Shown here: positions 34,146 to 46,716 of the stretch, piece by piece | Numbering within the stretch: the first letter of the stretch is position 1 | How the letters are laid out: each line of letters opens with the position of its first letter | Origin: Xylogone sp. PMI_703 | Taxonomy: Eukaryota; Ascomycota; Leotiomycetes | Assembly (NCBI GenBank): GCA_021399445.1 | Contig: JAJTUQ010000007.1 | Coordinates: 62,001 to 126,000, forward strand | Direction of reading: 5' to 3' | DNA: 64,000 nt | The notes under the pieces: generated by a model | Seen by the model: the letters and a program-made list of their open reading frames with translations, nothing else | Told to the model about the DNA's origin: nothing | The model's database searches: none | Program-made: the position numbers and the translations under genes

Positions 34146-34523
34146 CTAGCTCCTTACATCCTCGACCTCATTAGTCAATTCCGACTTTTCGGCATCTCCA
34201 GTGTTTATAACACCACATCTCTCAATGAGTAAAATTTCTCCCTTTCCATCTGGCCGATGGCGTACGCCCCTTGGGACTACAAATAGCTCCCCCTGACCTA
34301 GTTTCACCTCTTCTTCTCCGTTCTCTCCCTCAATACCGATCGTTATTGATCCACTTAAAACATAAAAGAATTCATCGGTGTCGTGATGGGAGTGCCAGAT
34401 GAATGGGCCCTCCACTTTAGCAACTTTAATATCGTACTCCTTATTCAAATTCGCTACAAGTTTTGGCGAGTAGACTTTATCAATCTGAGAGAGCACTGAA
34501 GTGAGCGAAAGCTTTGAGTGCAT
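34146..34523 (-). CDS. Single-domain cupin protein
   Basis: Intronless, 125 aa. Cupin motif 1 is complete: Gly39, His44-x-His46, Glu51, Gly58 (HSHHDTDEFFYVLSG). Motif 2 is VVPRGVRHRP with metal-ligand His89. The size fits a stand-alone small cupin, often an isomerase, dioxygenase or metal-binding auxiliary of metabolite pathways; the activity cannot be read from the sequence. The C-terminus is acidic and polar. There is no signal peptide. It lies at the end of the block that starts with the aminotransferase. Confidence 0.85.
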   Translation of the reverse strand: MHSKLSLTSVLSQIDKVYSPKLVANLNKEYDIKVAKVEGPFIWHSHHDTDEFFYVLSGSITIGIEGENGEEEVKLGQGELFVVPRGVRHRPDGKGEILLIERCGVINTGDAEKSELTNEVEDVRS

Positions 34524-35454
34524 ATTGACCCTTTGAGGTAATTTTGGCGTTTATAAAGGAGAGTTATCTGCTCTCTAGTTAGAGCTGATCTTACGATCGG
34601 AGGGAGATATCTGGTCGGGCCGATCATAACGAGGTTGAAACAGTTGAATGAAAAACAAACCTGATGATTTTAAAGCAAAGTTAAAGCAGAGAGTAAAGTT
34701 CTTATTCGAGTATACAGTGTGGCTCAAGAAGATTTCGAGTTACAAAAGTTCGAGGCATTTCCGTTCTTATGTCTCCGGGTGGCATTCCAAGTTTGTATTT
34801 CTACCATGCGCCCTTCGGTTTACAACTCGGCCCAACAGCTTCTAGTGGCATTAGCCAAGATCGCATATAAGGAGCTTGGCATCACCTACCACTTTAGGTT
34901 TTGCTATTGTAGGATTTCCTAGTTCGCATGATGATAACACTTCGGCGACCACTAGTTATTTTAGGTGGTCCGAAGGATCGTCTCCATACCCACCGGTCAA
35001 AGCATGCGGATCCGTATCCTGTTTAGACCTGAATAGGTACCATTGATCCACGTGTAAATGTCTAAATTGATCACATGCTTGAATGCCAAATTTGATAGGT
35101 ATAAATGCTAAATAGGACGAGATATATAATGTCTGGAACGGATAACCTAAAATCAACGACTTCCGGCTGGAACCGACCAACTGATCTAATAGGCAATCTC
35201 TGATTCAATAAGAATTATGCCGCCCAGTGTAGTATTCCTCTTCATAATTCATAATTCTCAAGGTCAACGCCATATAGGTTTATGTACAGTCGGTTGTCAT
35301 TCTGTGAAGCCCGGATGTGAAGAGGTTGTCAAAAATGGTGTATCTTAAACTACATTCGGCATATTACAAGGCTGTTCACATAGTGCAAGAAACAAGCTTT
35401 TCGAGAATTATATTTCATAATAAGTTTCTTTACATAATGATAACAATAATTATT
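34524..35454. other. Non-coding spacer
   Basis: Space between the cupin start and the 3' end of GH43. Overlapping short frames at 34648-34922 have no recognisable content. AT-rich toward 35450. Confidence 0.5.
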
Positions 35455-37346
35455 TTAATTGATAAACTGCTCATGACCCTGATACGTCCACTCACTCACA
35501 TATGAATTGAAGCTATTATTTGCTCCATTTGATGTAGCATAAGCGCCCACAAGCGCACCTATTTCTTTTGATCAGCATTTCAACCTATTTTAAAATGAAT
35601 AGCAAGGGATACTCGACTTACCAGTAAATCCCCAAGTGAGCCCTAGTCCGTTACCCCATCCGATGAGCTGGGTCTGACTCATCATTCCTACTGGGCCAGC
35701 GCTGAGTGCGTAGTGTGTAATATTACTCGCTTTGATCTCTAGTCTAATCTGCTTTCCTTTTCCAAGCCAACTTGATGGAACAGGAATAGGTGTGTCTGAA
35801 GTGTTGAGAAATACTGGCACAGTGGTGATTCCACGCACTCGGAAGTGCGGTATTGGAGTTCCAGCAGTGGGAGATGAAGCATTAGAATCTGGTAACAGAA
35901 CAATTCCAAGATCGTAATGATGAAGCTGTTTGATAACTGTTAATGAATTTATTTCATGAAGTGAAAATAAAATAGGATTGGCTGGCAAGTAGAACTTACT
36001 TGATCCAAGAATACAGTGACGCCAGTCTCCTGTTCTACAGCATCCAATTCTTCGATATCAAAGTTCGCACTGAAAGAGAACAGCGAATGGGTCTGTCTCT
36101 TTCCAATAAATGTCTGTCCAAGTGGCTCGGCGCTGCGTCCATCCATTCCAGTTAGATTTGCGATACTGGAGGCTAGCTTAAGGCTATCTTTATGCCCATG
36201 GGGGGCAATCTCATAATTTCCTTCTCCGGTGGGGAATCTCCAATGTACTAGTTCAGGTGGTAATGAAGAGCCCTCACGGAATGTGAGGTGCTGGTTTGCG
36301 TCAACTACGTCACCTTCGCCCTCTTGGACCACCTGATGTGATGGTAGCATCCATCCAGACATGTCTCCTGAGATGTTCTGGTATACCGGCCACTGACCCT
36401 CTGTCCACGTAACTGGTGTCAAGACAGTCTCCCGACCCATTGGCTGTGATCCGTCTGGGCCGTTACGGACGGAAAGAGCAACCGCCCACCAGTTCCCATT
36501 TGCATCAGAGAAAAGATCTGCATGACCGACATCTTGGAAATATGGGGCTGGATTTGTAATATTTGCATTGGACAACACAGGGTTATGCGGAGCTGGTGTA
36601 TAAGGCCCGTTTATATCCTTCGAGCGAGCCAAAGTGACCATATGGTCGTAGCCTGTTCCGCCTTCTGCGAGTTGAAGATAATACCAACCATCTTTCTTGT
36701 ACACATGTGGACCTTCAGGTGCAAGTCCTCCAGTTCCATTCCATACATTTACTAACTCTCCTATCCACTCTCCTGTTTCCAGATTCATCTTTCCTTGATT
36801 AATTCCTGGCCAAACTTCATATGTATGGCTCCCTGTGATATACACGGATCCATCATCATCCCAAAATGGGGATGTATCATACCCAACAAAAGAAAAATGC
36901 ACTGGCTGGCTCCATGACGATGAGCTATAGGGATTTTTTGAGTGTATTATGAAGTTATCCCATCTTGTAGGATCATCTTTTGGTGGATCGTCGTAGACCA
37001 TAGTGGTCACTATGTAGAACGTTCCCTTGTGATAACGAAGTGTTGGTGCCCATATTCCAGATGTCGCTCTCTTGGCTGTTCCTAATCCTGGTATTTGGGT
37101 TGGCGAGTGCAGTGCATTTCCAGCTAATGTCCACGATCGGAGATCACGACTTGCATGTATGGGAATACCAGGGAAGGCAAGGAAACTACTAGATGCGCAG
37201 AAGAATGTATCATCCCATTCTGGAACAAATATGCAGGAAGGGTCAGGATGAAAACCTGGAAGGATTGGATTTGTATAAGATGAATTGCGAGCTTGCGAGA
37301 GTGAAAGAAGTGCCGCGAGGGCGGCGAGTCCGGCTTTAGACAGCAT
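35455..37346 (-). CDS. Secreted GH43 beta-xylosidase/arabinofuranosidase-type enzyme
   Basis: Three exons (36000-37346, 35622-35925, 35455-35558). The start at 37346 (MLSKAGLAALAALLSLSQA) gives a clean signal peptide and 584 aa; an in-frame ATG at 37391 would add 15 residues. The five-bladed propeller begins NPILPGFHPDPS (base Asp35), with Asp157 in YDTSPFWDDDG and acid Glu211 in APEGPHVY, so the GH43 triad is complete. The C-terminal ~200 residues (LVHWRFPTGEG, LHHYDLGIVLLP, GALVGAYATSNG) form the beta-sandwich seen in GH43 subfamilies with an accessory domain. It likely releases xylose or arabinose from hemicellulose outside the cell. The acceptor at 35926 was chosen because it restores frame. 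Confidence 0.9.
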
Positions 37347-39980
37347 GTCGATTGGTATACCCAACGGAGTCGGTGGACAGCTTATCACCAATTGATCAAC
37401 CCACTGTCTAGACCTTGATCGAACAATGTGTAGTTATATAAACTCTAATAACATCTTTCCTGGCTTCCCTGTTTATTTAGCCTGTATTAATACTCTTCCC
37501 CGCGTAGTGCAAAAAGTGATCATGCAAGTGCTGACCGCTCCGCAATTTCTCCACCAGCAGTTCGTTTCCTTGTCTGTTGTCTCGTCAATTCAAGCAAACC
37601 ATTCTCAAATCATACCAGTGCCGCGAATTGTTTCCAACCTCGGAAAAGCTGAAGCTTAATAGGCTGAATAGCCTTGGCAGTTGCCAATGACGTTAGTACA
37701 AATAGCAGTATAACGACTTCGATTATATCGCATTCTCCTCCAATAATGATCCACAATTGATTAATGATCATTCTACTTTATAAATATCCTTCGGGGATAT
37801 ATTAAATGACGGCAGGAACAAAGTTGTTGTAATTATTATATATTGAACAATAGCAATGCCATGACTGAGGGAAGAAAGAATAACAATTGCTAGTTTTAGT
37901 TTTTGATAATAAATGGAGCTGTAAGTCTATTAATTGAGATCAAAGAAATCTACATCTCATCATTTATGTCCATCTCGGTGCATGTTCTTTTGTTGCGAAG
38001 TAGGTCTAGACTTTCCACCTACTAAAAGAGCTACAGTATAATACCGTAATACATCAAAAAGTAGACTTATCTAGCTCCATAGCTAGAATATAAACTAACC
38101 AATTGCTAAAAGCACTTCAATCAATGTATGGCCGGGGAATTTCGGAATGTGTAGGATCACAAGAATGCGCCGCCACAGAATGCGACTGTAACGTAGCCTT
38201 GAGACCTGACATGTATACTTTCAGGATCCTATAGGCTCATCTAGCAGGAAGACATTGTGCAGCTTCGGAGTATGCCAGAATCACCAAGTGTGGATTTATT
38301 CCTAGAGCTGCCTTCGGGACAGCAACAGCCTTTATATAAAGTCCAGGTGACAATAAGGCGAGGTTTGATTGTCTCAAGGAATTGTTTGATTATAAACTAG
38401 AGAAAACTCCTGCTTCGAAACAATCGGTAAAGGCCCCCACAAATAGGAATGGTTAAAGACATAGCAAAAAGATGGATACTAAGTCGGATAAGAGAGATAT
38501 GACGACTCTTGCTAGAACAGGTGTCAATTTAAGCCTCGCGCGCGCTTAGAAGACGCCACAGACATGAGAGAGTCAACATGAATATAAGAATTTTCATCGG
38601 AATAATTATTTTAACCAATGAAATAGGATTCCCCTACAAGTACCCTCCCCTTTTTATTTTCTGTGGCACAACGGATCAATCGAGTTATTTAAAGATAAGC
38701 ATAGAACCGGGTTGGATTGATGAGCTTATTGCATCGCCGTAGTTCCTCATTGTAAGCTACTTACCTGCTTTCTCTTCTACTTTACCCAGAGTAATGGCAC
38801 TGTTGCCCCGGCGGGGTGATTAGTACATATTTCTCTACAGAAGTTTTCTGGTAACGTCATTTGTGGTTTTCAATAGGATAAATATCCCCGGACCATAGCC
38901 ATTCGAGGTTTTGTAACAATATTATTGACGTTCACACATATTTTCTGGTTGGTTCCCTTTCGCTGCGTTAAATCGCAGCAGTAGCACTGATTGTAATCGC
39001 AATTATTCTATCTCAGGGGGAACGTAGAAGGTGATAAGCGTAGTTAGTAGTTCAGAACGGAAATATTAACAAGCTCAACTCTAGCTAGCTATATATACAT
39101 TGCGTACCTTGTTTTCTATTCTTCCCTGTTATCGTCGAAAGAGTCTTCAACTATTCAATATAGTAATCTATGGCACTTTTTATACTTTTATGGTAATCAT
39201 TTAACCTACAAATTGTATTTTAGGACTGACATTCAATATTTATGATTTTAGATAAAGGTCGGTCAAGGCTAACATGAATCATCGTTGTCCTGGCATATCA
39301 ACGAAGAGGTTCTATCACGTCCGTACCGAAGATTAACCCGGGTGACGTAGAGTACTGAATCTCGATCGTTTCTGTAAGCGGTGTATTCCGGCCGTTGGAG
39401 CCGTAGGAGTTACGCTTACGCGGGCTGCTTACTTATGCAGTCGAGGACTTCACAATCAGGGTGATGCATTCTTATGCAAATGGGTACCGAGATTTGATTG
39501 GTGAAATCGAATTAACTAATAGAGCCATGAACACCCACTTCATGGATGATTTTCACTTCTGGCAAAGTGATAAGGAATTTATTTTTAAGCATCAGTATTT
39601 ATCGATCAAACTGAGATTTCTCTTCATCGGACAGGCATATGGGTTAGTCGTAAAATAGAGCAGTATGATTGACCAATAATTACTGGTAATTACGCTGAGA
39701 TGCGATAAGTCCGAGTAGCCTCATCCACTTTTATTTCATCCTTGATCCAATTAGATTCTCATAGCAAATATTGCAGCCAATCAAAAGATATTGGATGCAC
39801 GGACAATATTCAGATTTTTTGTATCTTACTGTAACTAGCTGGCATCTCACTGGCCTTAGTCAGCAGGCTACTCCAGAAGACTTCAACGGATCCGCTCACA
39901 TCAAACGGATTTAATATTTGTCATCTTTACATCATACTTCCCTATAGATTGGCTGCAAAAATATTGTGAGAATACAGGAA
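37347..39980. other. Long non-coding spacer
   Basis: About 2.6 kb between the divergently read GH43 (minus) and Zn2Cys6 regulator (plus) genes. No supported gene and no clear inverted repeat. It may hold long upstream control regions. Confidence 0.5.
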
Positions 39981-42467
39981 ATGAACGGAGACGGAAGGAC
40001 TTCAACATACAATCCATCTCCGATGCGTCGCCGACAGCGATGTAGAATCTCATTCAGTTGCACAAATTGCCGGCACAGTAAACAAAAGGTTAGGGAGCGC
40101 GTATTGGTCTTCGAAATATAGTCATTAATAGGCAAGCAAGCTGATCACTTCTTAGTGTGATCGCCAGAAGCCTTGTGCTTCGTGCATCCGTCGTGGGCGG
40201 AGGAACACGTGTCGCTATGAAGAGGCCATCTTTGAGTATGACCACTTTATATTATACGCCAACAATGAATTGCAAGGCCAGTAACTAATGGATATAGTTA
40301 CAAATCCAGCTTTGAGAAGAATCTAGAGGTGAAACCCCCAAGGCTGTTACTGCCTGCTTACGGGGAGCCTACCATTCCGGAAACCACGCCATACGCACTT
40401 CGATCGGAAACTTCATCAGTTCAGGCACTTGACCACCTTGGCTACTCCAATGTGAATGATCACAATGCCTTAGGAATCTTTAAAAAGCTTGCGCAGCTAG
40501 AGATCGGCCTCGACAAGGGTACTCTAGAACAGCATGATGGCGAGATACGGCTCACTCCTGCAATCCTGGAAAAGTATCTTCATCTGCTTAGGTTATTGCC
40601 ATCACGCCCATATCTGGATGCTATCTTGGAAATATTTTTCAGCGAGGTGGGCTGGCAATATAGTCTGGTCGATTCCACGATATTTGCTGATCGGCTGAAC
40701 GTCTTTTATAAATCCTCGTATGATAAAATTGTTAAGGACCAGAGCCTTTCTCCAGAATCCCTCTCATTTCCGTCTCTACTTTTTCAAATGATTGCTTTAA
40801 GCCTCCAATTTCTACCTCCAGATTATAATCCGTCCCTGGATGCTTTATGCATGGGTAGTTCGTTTGATCATCTCGCCGAAGAGTATAGCAATTCCGGAGT
40901 GGCAGTGTCAGCATTGTTTGAGAAAGACAAACTTAACTTTGTCGCTGTACAAGCATCTTTCTTAAGAGTTTGTTGGTTGAAGAATGCAGGCCGAGTGACT
41001 GAGTCGTGGCTTTTATTAGGGCAAACTATTATGGATGCAAAGGAAATAGGATTGCATCGAGTAGATGGCAAAATTGACTTCCATGACACTGACGTAACAT
41101 GTAGCCAGTTGTGGGCTATGGAAGACAGACGCCGGATTTGGTTGAATCTTTTTCTTTGGGACAGGTGTGTGTTTTCACCCTTGTTCAGATATTCTCTATT
41201 ATTAACCGTTAGTACAAGCGAAATGGGTATGGTGCTAGGGAAACCACTCAATATTAACCTTCGAGATTGTATAATATGCCCACCAATAGACACAAAAGTC
41301 ATTGAGAACCTGAAGACAACTGCTCCATTCCCACGAGCAGAATCAGACAAACCGACTTCATTCACACAACGTTTGATCGAATATCGCCTTCAAATTTACC
41401 TACCAAAAATTAGAGAGCTGGAACTTGAAGGCCCTTTCCCGAAAGACTACAGCAGAGTTCAGCGGCTTCACCAGGAAGCGCTTACCTATATGGATACAAT
41501 GCCAGCTATATATCGGCTTGAGAATCCTGATAGGTCGTTTGATGCTGAATGCCCATGGCTCCCTCCCCAGCGAGAATATCTATGTACTGTAACTTGGTAT
41601 TTTATACTTGCGCTTCATAAGCCATATGCATTTACAATTCCCGAGAGCCGCAAAGAAATCATAAGAGCTGGAATAGAGATGCTTAAGGCTCAGCAACGGG
41701 AGTTTGAGTGTTTAAAACAACATCACTATAAGCTCTTCACACTTACTTATCTAACAGTGGAAGCAGCTGTTGCGGTGCTGGCGGTGCTTATAGCATATCC
41801 AGGTGACAATGGTGAACCCGGCAAGGAGGCTTTTCGCTGTATAAGAGAGAGCGTCGCACGACTTCGTGTCATCCACAAGAAAAGTAATGCACTGGCAGGA
41901 ACAGGAGCTGACGTGATTCAAGTCTTGCTTAACCGCGTAGAGACCGCCAAAATCTTCCCAGCTCCCGGTCTCGAAATCACACCTATTGTTGTGGGCTCAT
42001 CATCCAAGCCCAACTCGGCAAACACCATCAATTCTGTAGTTGTGCAAGATTCTCTTCTTTATACGGCTCATCATACAGGATATAGCGATTCTGTGGCTGC
42101 TGATTCAATTTCTGACAGTAGTAATTTTCCGTCGTTGAATCCCCAAGATATGATTTTGTCTAGTAGCAGTATACCTTCAGGCTACGAGGATCAATCTCCG
42201 CCGGATAGCTTGTTGTCTGGAATGGACAGCATCATTGATCCGATCGCTGCCGACTATGAGAATTTGTTTGCGCCATTGCAACCGGCGGCAGACCTGATGT
42301 TTCACGACCTTGCCCCTGCTTTCGACGTTGCATCAATTGAAAATCAGGACTTGGATTTACAAATGGCTGAACAACACTTTGGAACATCCTCAGAGGAGAT
42401 TCGCCAGCAGTTTACAGGTGATTTTGCTGATAATAGCTTTTGGGGATTCCTGAATCAAGGCTTGTGA
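39981..42467 (+). CDS. Zn(II)2Cys6 fungal transcription factor
   Basis: Four exons (39981-40088, 40156-40235, 40298-41164, 41219-42467) give 767 aa. The zinc cluster is split by the first intron between Lys36 and Cys37: Cys27-x2-Cys30-x6-Cys37-x5-Cys43-x2-Cys46-x8-Cys55, preceded by an Arg-rich stretch (MRRRQRC). The middle region (about 110-500) is the fungal-specific regulator domain PF04082, with DRRRIWLNLFLWD and MGMVLGKPLNI. The third intron (54 nt, divisible by three, no stop) interrupts that motif; removing it joins LWDS to EMGMVLG. The C-terminus is acidic and Ser-rich, as in activation domains. Targets are unknown; the neighbouring GH43 and dehydrogenase are only candidates. Confidence 0.88.
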
Positions 42468-43254
42468 AAGTTATAGATATCATGGCGTCATTCCAAATAT
42501 TGTATTCTTGTCTGCTCGTTCAATTTGCTTCATGCACCCCCACAATGATAGAGAATTGGGTACACCTCGTGTTGTTTTATGTATTGGATCCCTTAACAGA
42601 CCTGCCAGCAACAGCTCCATTTTCCGTTTTTAGAACGGGCCTCGGAAAGTGCGTCGATTGGATGTATGTCGTAGCTGGGCTCCAGAAGAAAACTATCAAC
42701 GGTACTCTACACATAATATTACTGAGTCCAAGCACATACTAGTGGCAAGTAAATGTGTCTGGAGATAAATTGTATCGTTTATGATCGATTTTCCCCGGTC
42801 AGACCTCTACGGAGTATCCTCAAGCACCTTAATACAGGGGTGGGAGGTCGTAAAGTGCGCTAGGAGGAACCGGCCAATAGGAAAGAAGCATACATCCGGC
42901 GCTAGGAGCTATGGGCTATTGTTGCTCCCTATGGTCAACCTCATCCTCTTATTCATGTATAGCAAGGAGTTGCGATGAAAGATGAAATTCTAAAGTCCGA
43001 GAGCAGTCTTAATAGGTGTTAACTCCATTTCAGAACGTCATGGGAATGGCGAGACTTGAGATACTTAAGTCCCACAGCATCTTCGTTCTATACCTCTATA
43101 ACGCTTGTAACAATTTTTAACTCTGGTTTATCTATCTTGGAGTTCCATATTTAGTCGAAACGAATTGGACAGAGCACGAGTTGTCAGATTCATAGGTTTC
43201 ACATTATCCTCAACACCTAATTTGAAAATCCCGAAACGCCCCAAACTTACCACA
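42468..43254. other. Spacer and dehydrogenase promoter
   Basis: No gene seen. Short open frames at 42440-42978 lack domain signals. Confidence 0.5.
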
Positions 43255-44655
43255 ATGAGTGACTCCACACCTACTCCAGGGACCTTTCAGACCATCAATC
43301 CAACAACTGGCAAAGTCGAAAAAACTATACCGGAAATTTCAGATGCAGAAGTAGCCAGGGCTCTTGATGTTGCCCATGATTGTTACGAGAATGACTGGAA
43401 ACACCGGTCTATTGCAGACCGTTCCGCAATTGTTAGCCGTGCTGCAGCTATCTTACGTTCTAAGTCGGAGGAATATGCTGTGTTGATCACAAAAGAGATG
43501 GGTAAACTTATTAATCAAGCCCGCTATGAGGTCAATTTTTCCGCAGACATCTTAGATTACTATGCTAGTCACGGTGAAGCTTTTCTTAAGTCTCAAACTG
43601 TTCCTGAGGCTCCGGACGCAGTCATTGTCACAGCTCCCATTGGTGTCATACTTGCAGTTGAACCATGGAACTTTCCCTACTATCAATTGGCCCGTGTTGC
43701 TGGTCCTCAGCTCGTTGTTGGAAATGTAGTTCTCTTGAAGCATGCTCCGAGCGTTCCACAATGTGCACTGGCATTTGCTCGGCTCTTTGAAGAAGCTGGG
43801 GCACCTGAAGGCGTATATACCAATCTCTTCTGTAACGTCTCACAAGTTGGTGATCTTATTGACGACTTCAGGGTGCGTGGGGTTACTCTCACAGGTAGTG
43901 AGTTAGCCGGTGCATCAGTTGCGGAACGGGCGGGCCGCAGACTCAAGAAAGCAGTATTGGAACTTGGTGGCAGTGATCCTTTCATTGTCCTTGAAGATGC
44001 TAATCTTGAGGAAGCAATAAATAAGGGTGCTATGAGTCGTTTAATGTGTATGGGCCAGGCCTGCATTTCTTCCAAGAGATTCATTATAGTTGGACAAGAG
44101 CGTGGCGCGAAATTCCTCGATGGCCTGGTGACACGATTTGAGAGTCTTAAGGTTGGTGATCCGGCTGATCCTGACACATCTCTCGGGCCACTTGTATCAG
44201 AAAGAGCTCTCCAAGGTTTGTTGAAGCAGGTTGAGGGGGCCAAAGCACATGGCGCTCGTATTGTCACTGGTGGAAATAGGATCAACCGCCCGGGCTTCTA
44301 TATGGAGCCAACGATTATTACAGATATTTCCAAAGAAAATCCGCTCTACGAACAAGAGACATTTGGACCGATTGCCTCGTTCTACGTCGTCGACAGTGAA
44401 GAAGAAGCTATCAGGGTTGCGAACGATACTAAATTCGGCCTCGGCGCCGCCGTCTGGAGCAATGCTGTAGAACGGGCTCGTAAAGTTGCGGATAGAATTG
44501 AAAGTGGCATGGTCTTCATCAACTCCTATGCAAATACCGGCCCTGAAGTTCCGTTTGGAGGAGTAAAGAATTCGGGCTATGGTCGTGAACTAGGTGAATT
44601 AGGCATTGGAGAGTTCGTGAACCGTAAGCTTATCAGGGTTACTGGTGCTCGGTAA
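43255..44655 (+). CDS. NAD(P)-dependent aldehyde dehydrogenase, succinate-semialdehyde type
   Basis: Intronless, 466 aa from the ATG at 43255. Upstream in-frame sequence lacks an ATG, so no presequence is expected and the enzyme is probably cytosolic. Landmarks: EPWNFPYYQ (catalytic Asn region), Glu236 in LELGGSDPF, Cys270 in GQACISSKR (34 residues apart, as in the superfamily), QETFGPIASF, and the C-terminal PFGGVKNSGYGRELG. Length and the segment ILDYYASHGEAFL fit the short YneI/SSADH-like group. Reaction: oxidation of an aldehyde, plausibly succinate semialdehyde, to the acid. All key residues are present. Confidence 0.9.
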   Translation: MSDSTPTPGTFQTINPTTGKVEKTIPEISDAEVARALDVAHDCYENDWKHRSIADRSAIVSRAAAILRSKSEEYAVLITKEMGKLINQARYEVNFSADILDYYASHGEAFLKSQTVPEAPDAVIVTAPIGVILAVEPWNFPYYQLARVAGPQLVVGNVVLLKHAPSVPQCALAFARLFEEAGAPEGVYTNLFCNVSQVGDLIDDFRVRGVTLTGSELAGASVAERAGRRLKKAVLELGGSDPFIVLEDANLEEAINKGAMSRLMCMGQACISSKRFIIVGQERGAKFLDGLVTRFESLKVGDPADPDTSLGPLVSERALQGLLKQVEGAKAHGARIVTGGNRINRPGFYMEPTIITDISKENPLYEQETFGPIASFYVVDSEEEAIRVANDTKFGLGAAVWSNAVERARKVADRIESGMVFINSYANTGPEVPFGGVKNSGYGRELGELGIGEFVNRKLIRVTGAR

Positions 44656-45026
44656 TTAATGTGTTTGAAACTGCGTGGGATTAACAGGGACTCACTGAGA
44701 GTGAAGCAAGTAGCTTTGTTCAAAACATTCGCTGTAATATGCAAATTAATAGCAACATGTGTAGTTTACTTAAATTGAAGATTTACTCAAAATCAGGGTC
44801 CGACCTTAAGTACCACATGTTCCTTCTCTGATGATGTCCCAATAAGCTGGCCTGTGGCAAATGTATTGTTGATTTAGAGGAGTAAGATGATCCTCTACCA
44901 GAGGCCGGCCAAACTCACATCGAAAAATCGGAGCCAAACGCAGCACATATGGTCTGTACCTCAGGGACGACAGTCAACCAGTTGTTGATTTTCTATAACA
45001 AATTGAAGTAGGAAATTGCAATAGTT
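44656..45026. other. Short convergent spacer
   Basis: About 370 bp between the 3' ends of the dehydrogenase and the CFEM receptor genes. Nothing recognised. Confidence 0.5.
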
Positions 45027-46716
45027 TCACGGTCGTTCAACCTCCACACTATTGATGGTCCACATCTTTTCCACTCTAATTCCTGTTTCGAGTATCTCCC
45101 TCCCCTCGCCGTCCTCACTTCGAAGTTCAATTCCCTGGCTATCGCTCCTTATTCTGCTGGTCAACCTCGAACCGAATTTGTGAGACCAGCGATTATTTTG
45201 GGCGGCATTTCCACTGGTTGCCTTGCTGGTATGGAATAATAATGGAAATATCTTGACCAACAATGGCCGGAAGCACATCATACTGGCACATATGATGGCC
45301 ATAAATGTTTCTAGCACGCTCCATATTATAACGTCTACGTTATCGTCTAATTCATCATGTTAGCGGAGACTATCGCAAAGGAATATTTTACTCTGCTTAC
45401 ATGTTTGGTCCAGCGATGTCCCATAGGATATAATATACTTAAGCCGTATCATGCTAGTAACACAAGCACTGAAAGTAACGGTTAGAAAGATACGCTTCTT
45501 CGCGCAAACAAGATGCACTTACAAAGATCCGAGAACAAATATCAGCATCAGCGCAATTTTCTTTCTCAAATCCAAATTCAAGTCTTTCAGTTCATATATT
45601 GGCATCACAATAATGACAATATCCTCAAATATCGCCAACGCAGCAAGCGTATAGACAAAGGCTTGTGAATTGATGCATTTTCCTTCAACTGTAACGTCCC
45701 AAATCGATACTACCGGTACACACTGAAATGCTATGGCAAATGTAACTGCAATTGTGTGACAAACCATCCATGCAATCGCAAATTTGGCGAAACGTCGAAA
45801 TCGTACGTTCATGAATATTCGTAGATATAGGAATAGAATTGAGAACTTTGCTAAAGCCTGGACGATACCGTACATTATTTGAGAAATGTAATAGAGCTAC
45901 TCTCAATCAGTCAAAGATTCCAGCTGTTCTTTCCTGAGATTATCTCTCACCTTTCTGAGGCCAGCAATATTTTCTGCTGGGACATTCCAGAAGTGCTTTC
46001 CAAATCCACGAGTAGCATCTACCAGATGTTAGATGATGCCAAAATGTCAAAACAATTTCGAATGGGTGTTCATACTATATATTGGTATAAAGGTCATTGG
46101 AATCATTATAAGCTGTGACGGTTAGCAGCTGCCAATTCCAAGCCGAGACAAAACACTCACAGCAGACAAAACAATAGCCAAATCATCCCACCAAAATTTT
46201 GAAACCACCATACGCCTCGCTACAAACCTCAAGGCAACGACTGGAAAAGTGACTGCCGCAATTATAATAATATCTCGAATGAGATCTGCGCTCCTAGACG
46301 GCACTGGGTATCCAACACACACATCGTCTTGTAGTATGCCCATAGAAACTAATCGAGCGACCACGTTAGGTCGATAAACATCTAGAAAGAACAGATAATA
46401 GGGTCGTACCAGCTTGTTCCATTGGGTTGCATGTCGAAAGCACACATATAGCAAGCTCTTTTTGTATAGTCTCGCTCTTGCAAAGACAATTCGAAACGGC
46501 GTGGATATCATCGAAGGGACATTTCACCGGATCTAACAACTTCACCCCGCAATTGAGCTGCTCGCAACTTAGTTATGACTGCCCCGATAAAAGACTCTGT
46601 ATAGTAAGACTCACTGTACATGATGGAATCTGAGCAAGAATCTCAGATGCAGTTGCCTGTGCGACGGTGACGCAAACCAGAGCGCCAACTGAACAAAGCG
46701 TACTCAAGGCTCGCAT
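45027..46716 (-). CDS. CFEM-domain seven-helix integral membrane protein (PTH11-like)
   Basis: Eight exons (46615-46716, 46410-46557, 46161-46348, 46076-46112, 45951-46018, 45523-45896, 45401-45468, 45027-45346) give 434 aa with all phases consistent. A signal peptide (MRALSTLCSVGALVCVTVAQA) leads into an extracellular CFEM with eight Cys: PSCTLNC, VKC, NCLC, ICVLSTC, DVC. Seven hydrophobic helices of the fungal rhodopsin-like family follow (WWDDLAIVLSALIM, KFSILFLYLRIF, CVTSMIRLKYII, VIIWSVLETFMAIICASM). The C-terminal tail of ~70 residues is charged. An ATG 14 codons upstream is less likely because it would bury the signal peptide. Related Pth11 receptors sense surfaces in plant-infecting fungi; the ligand is unknown. 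Confidence 0.88.

Noticed and set aside
35926..35999. Acceptor after CATTAACAG for the first GH43 intron
   Set aside because: It shifts the frame; the acceptor eleven bases later (AAACAG) keeps the family sequence in frame.
43165..43254. N-terminal extension of the aldehyde dehydrogenase as a mitochondrial presequence
   Set aside because: The extension has no ATG, and the ATG at 43255 gives the usual family length.
46382..46409. A 28-nt intron in the CFEM receptor ending at TTTCTAG
   Set aside because: Too short for a fungal spliceosomal intron. Using the later acceptor (exon starting 46348) gives a 61-nt intron with a CTAAC branch site and correct Cys spacing.
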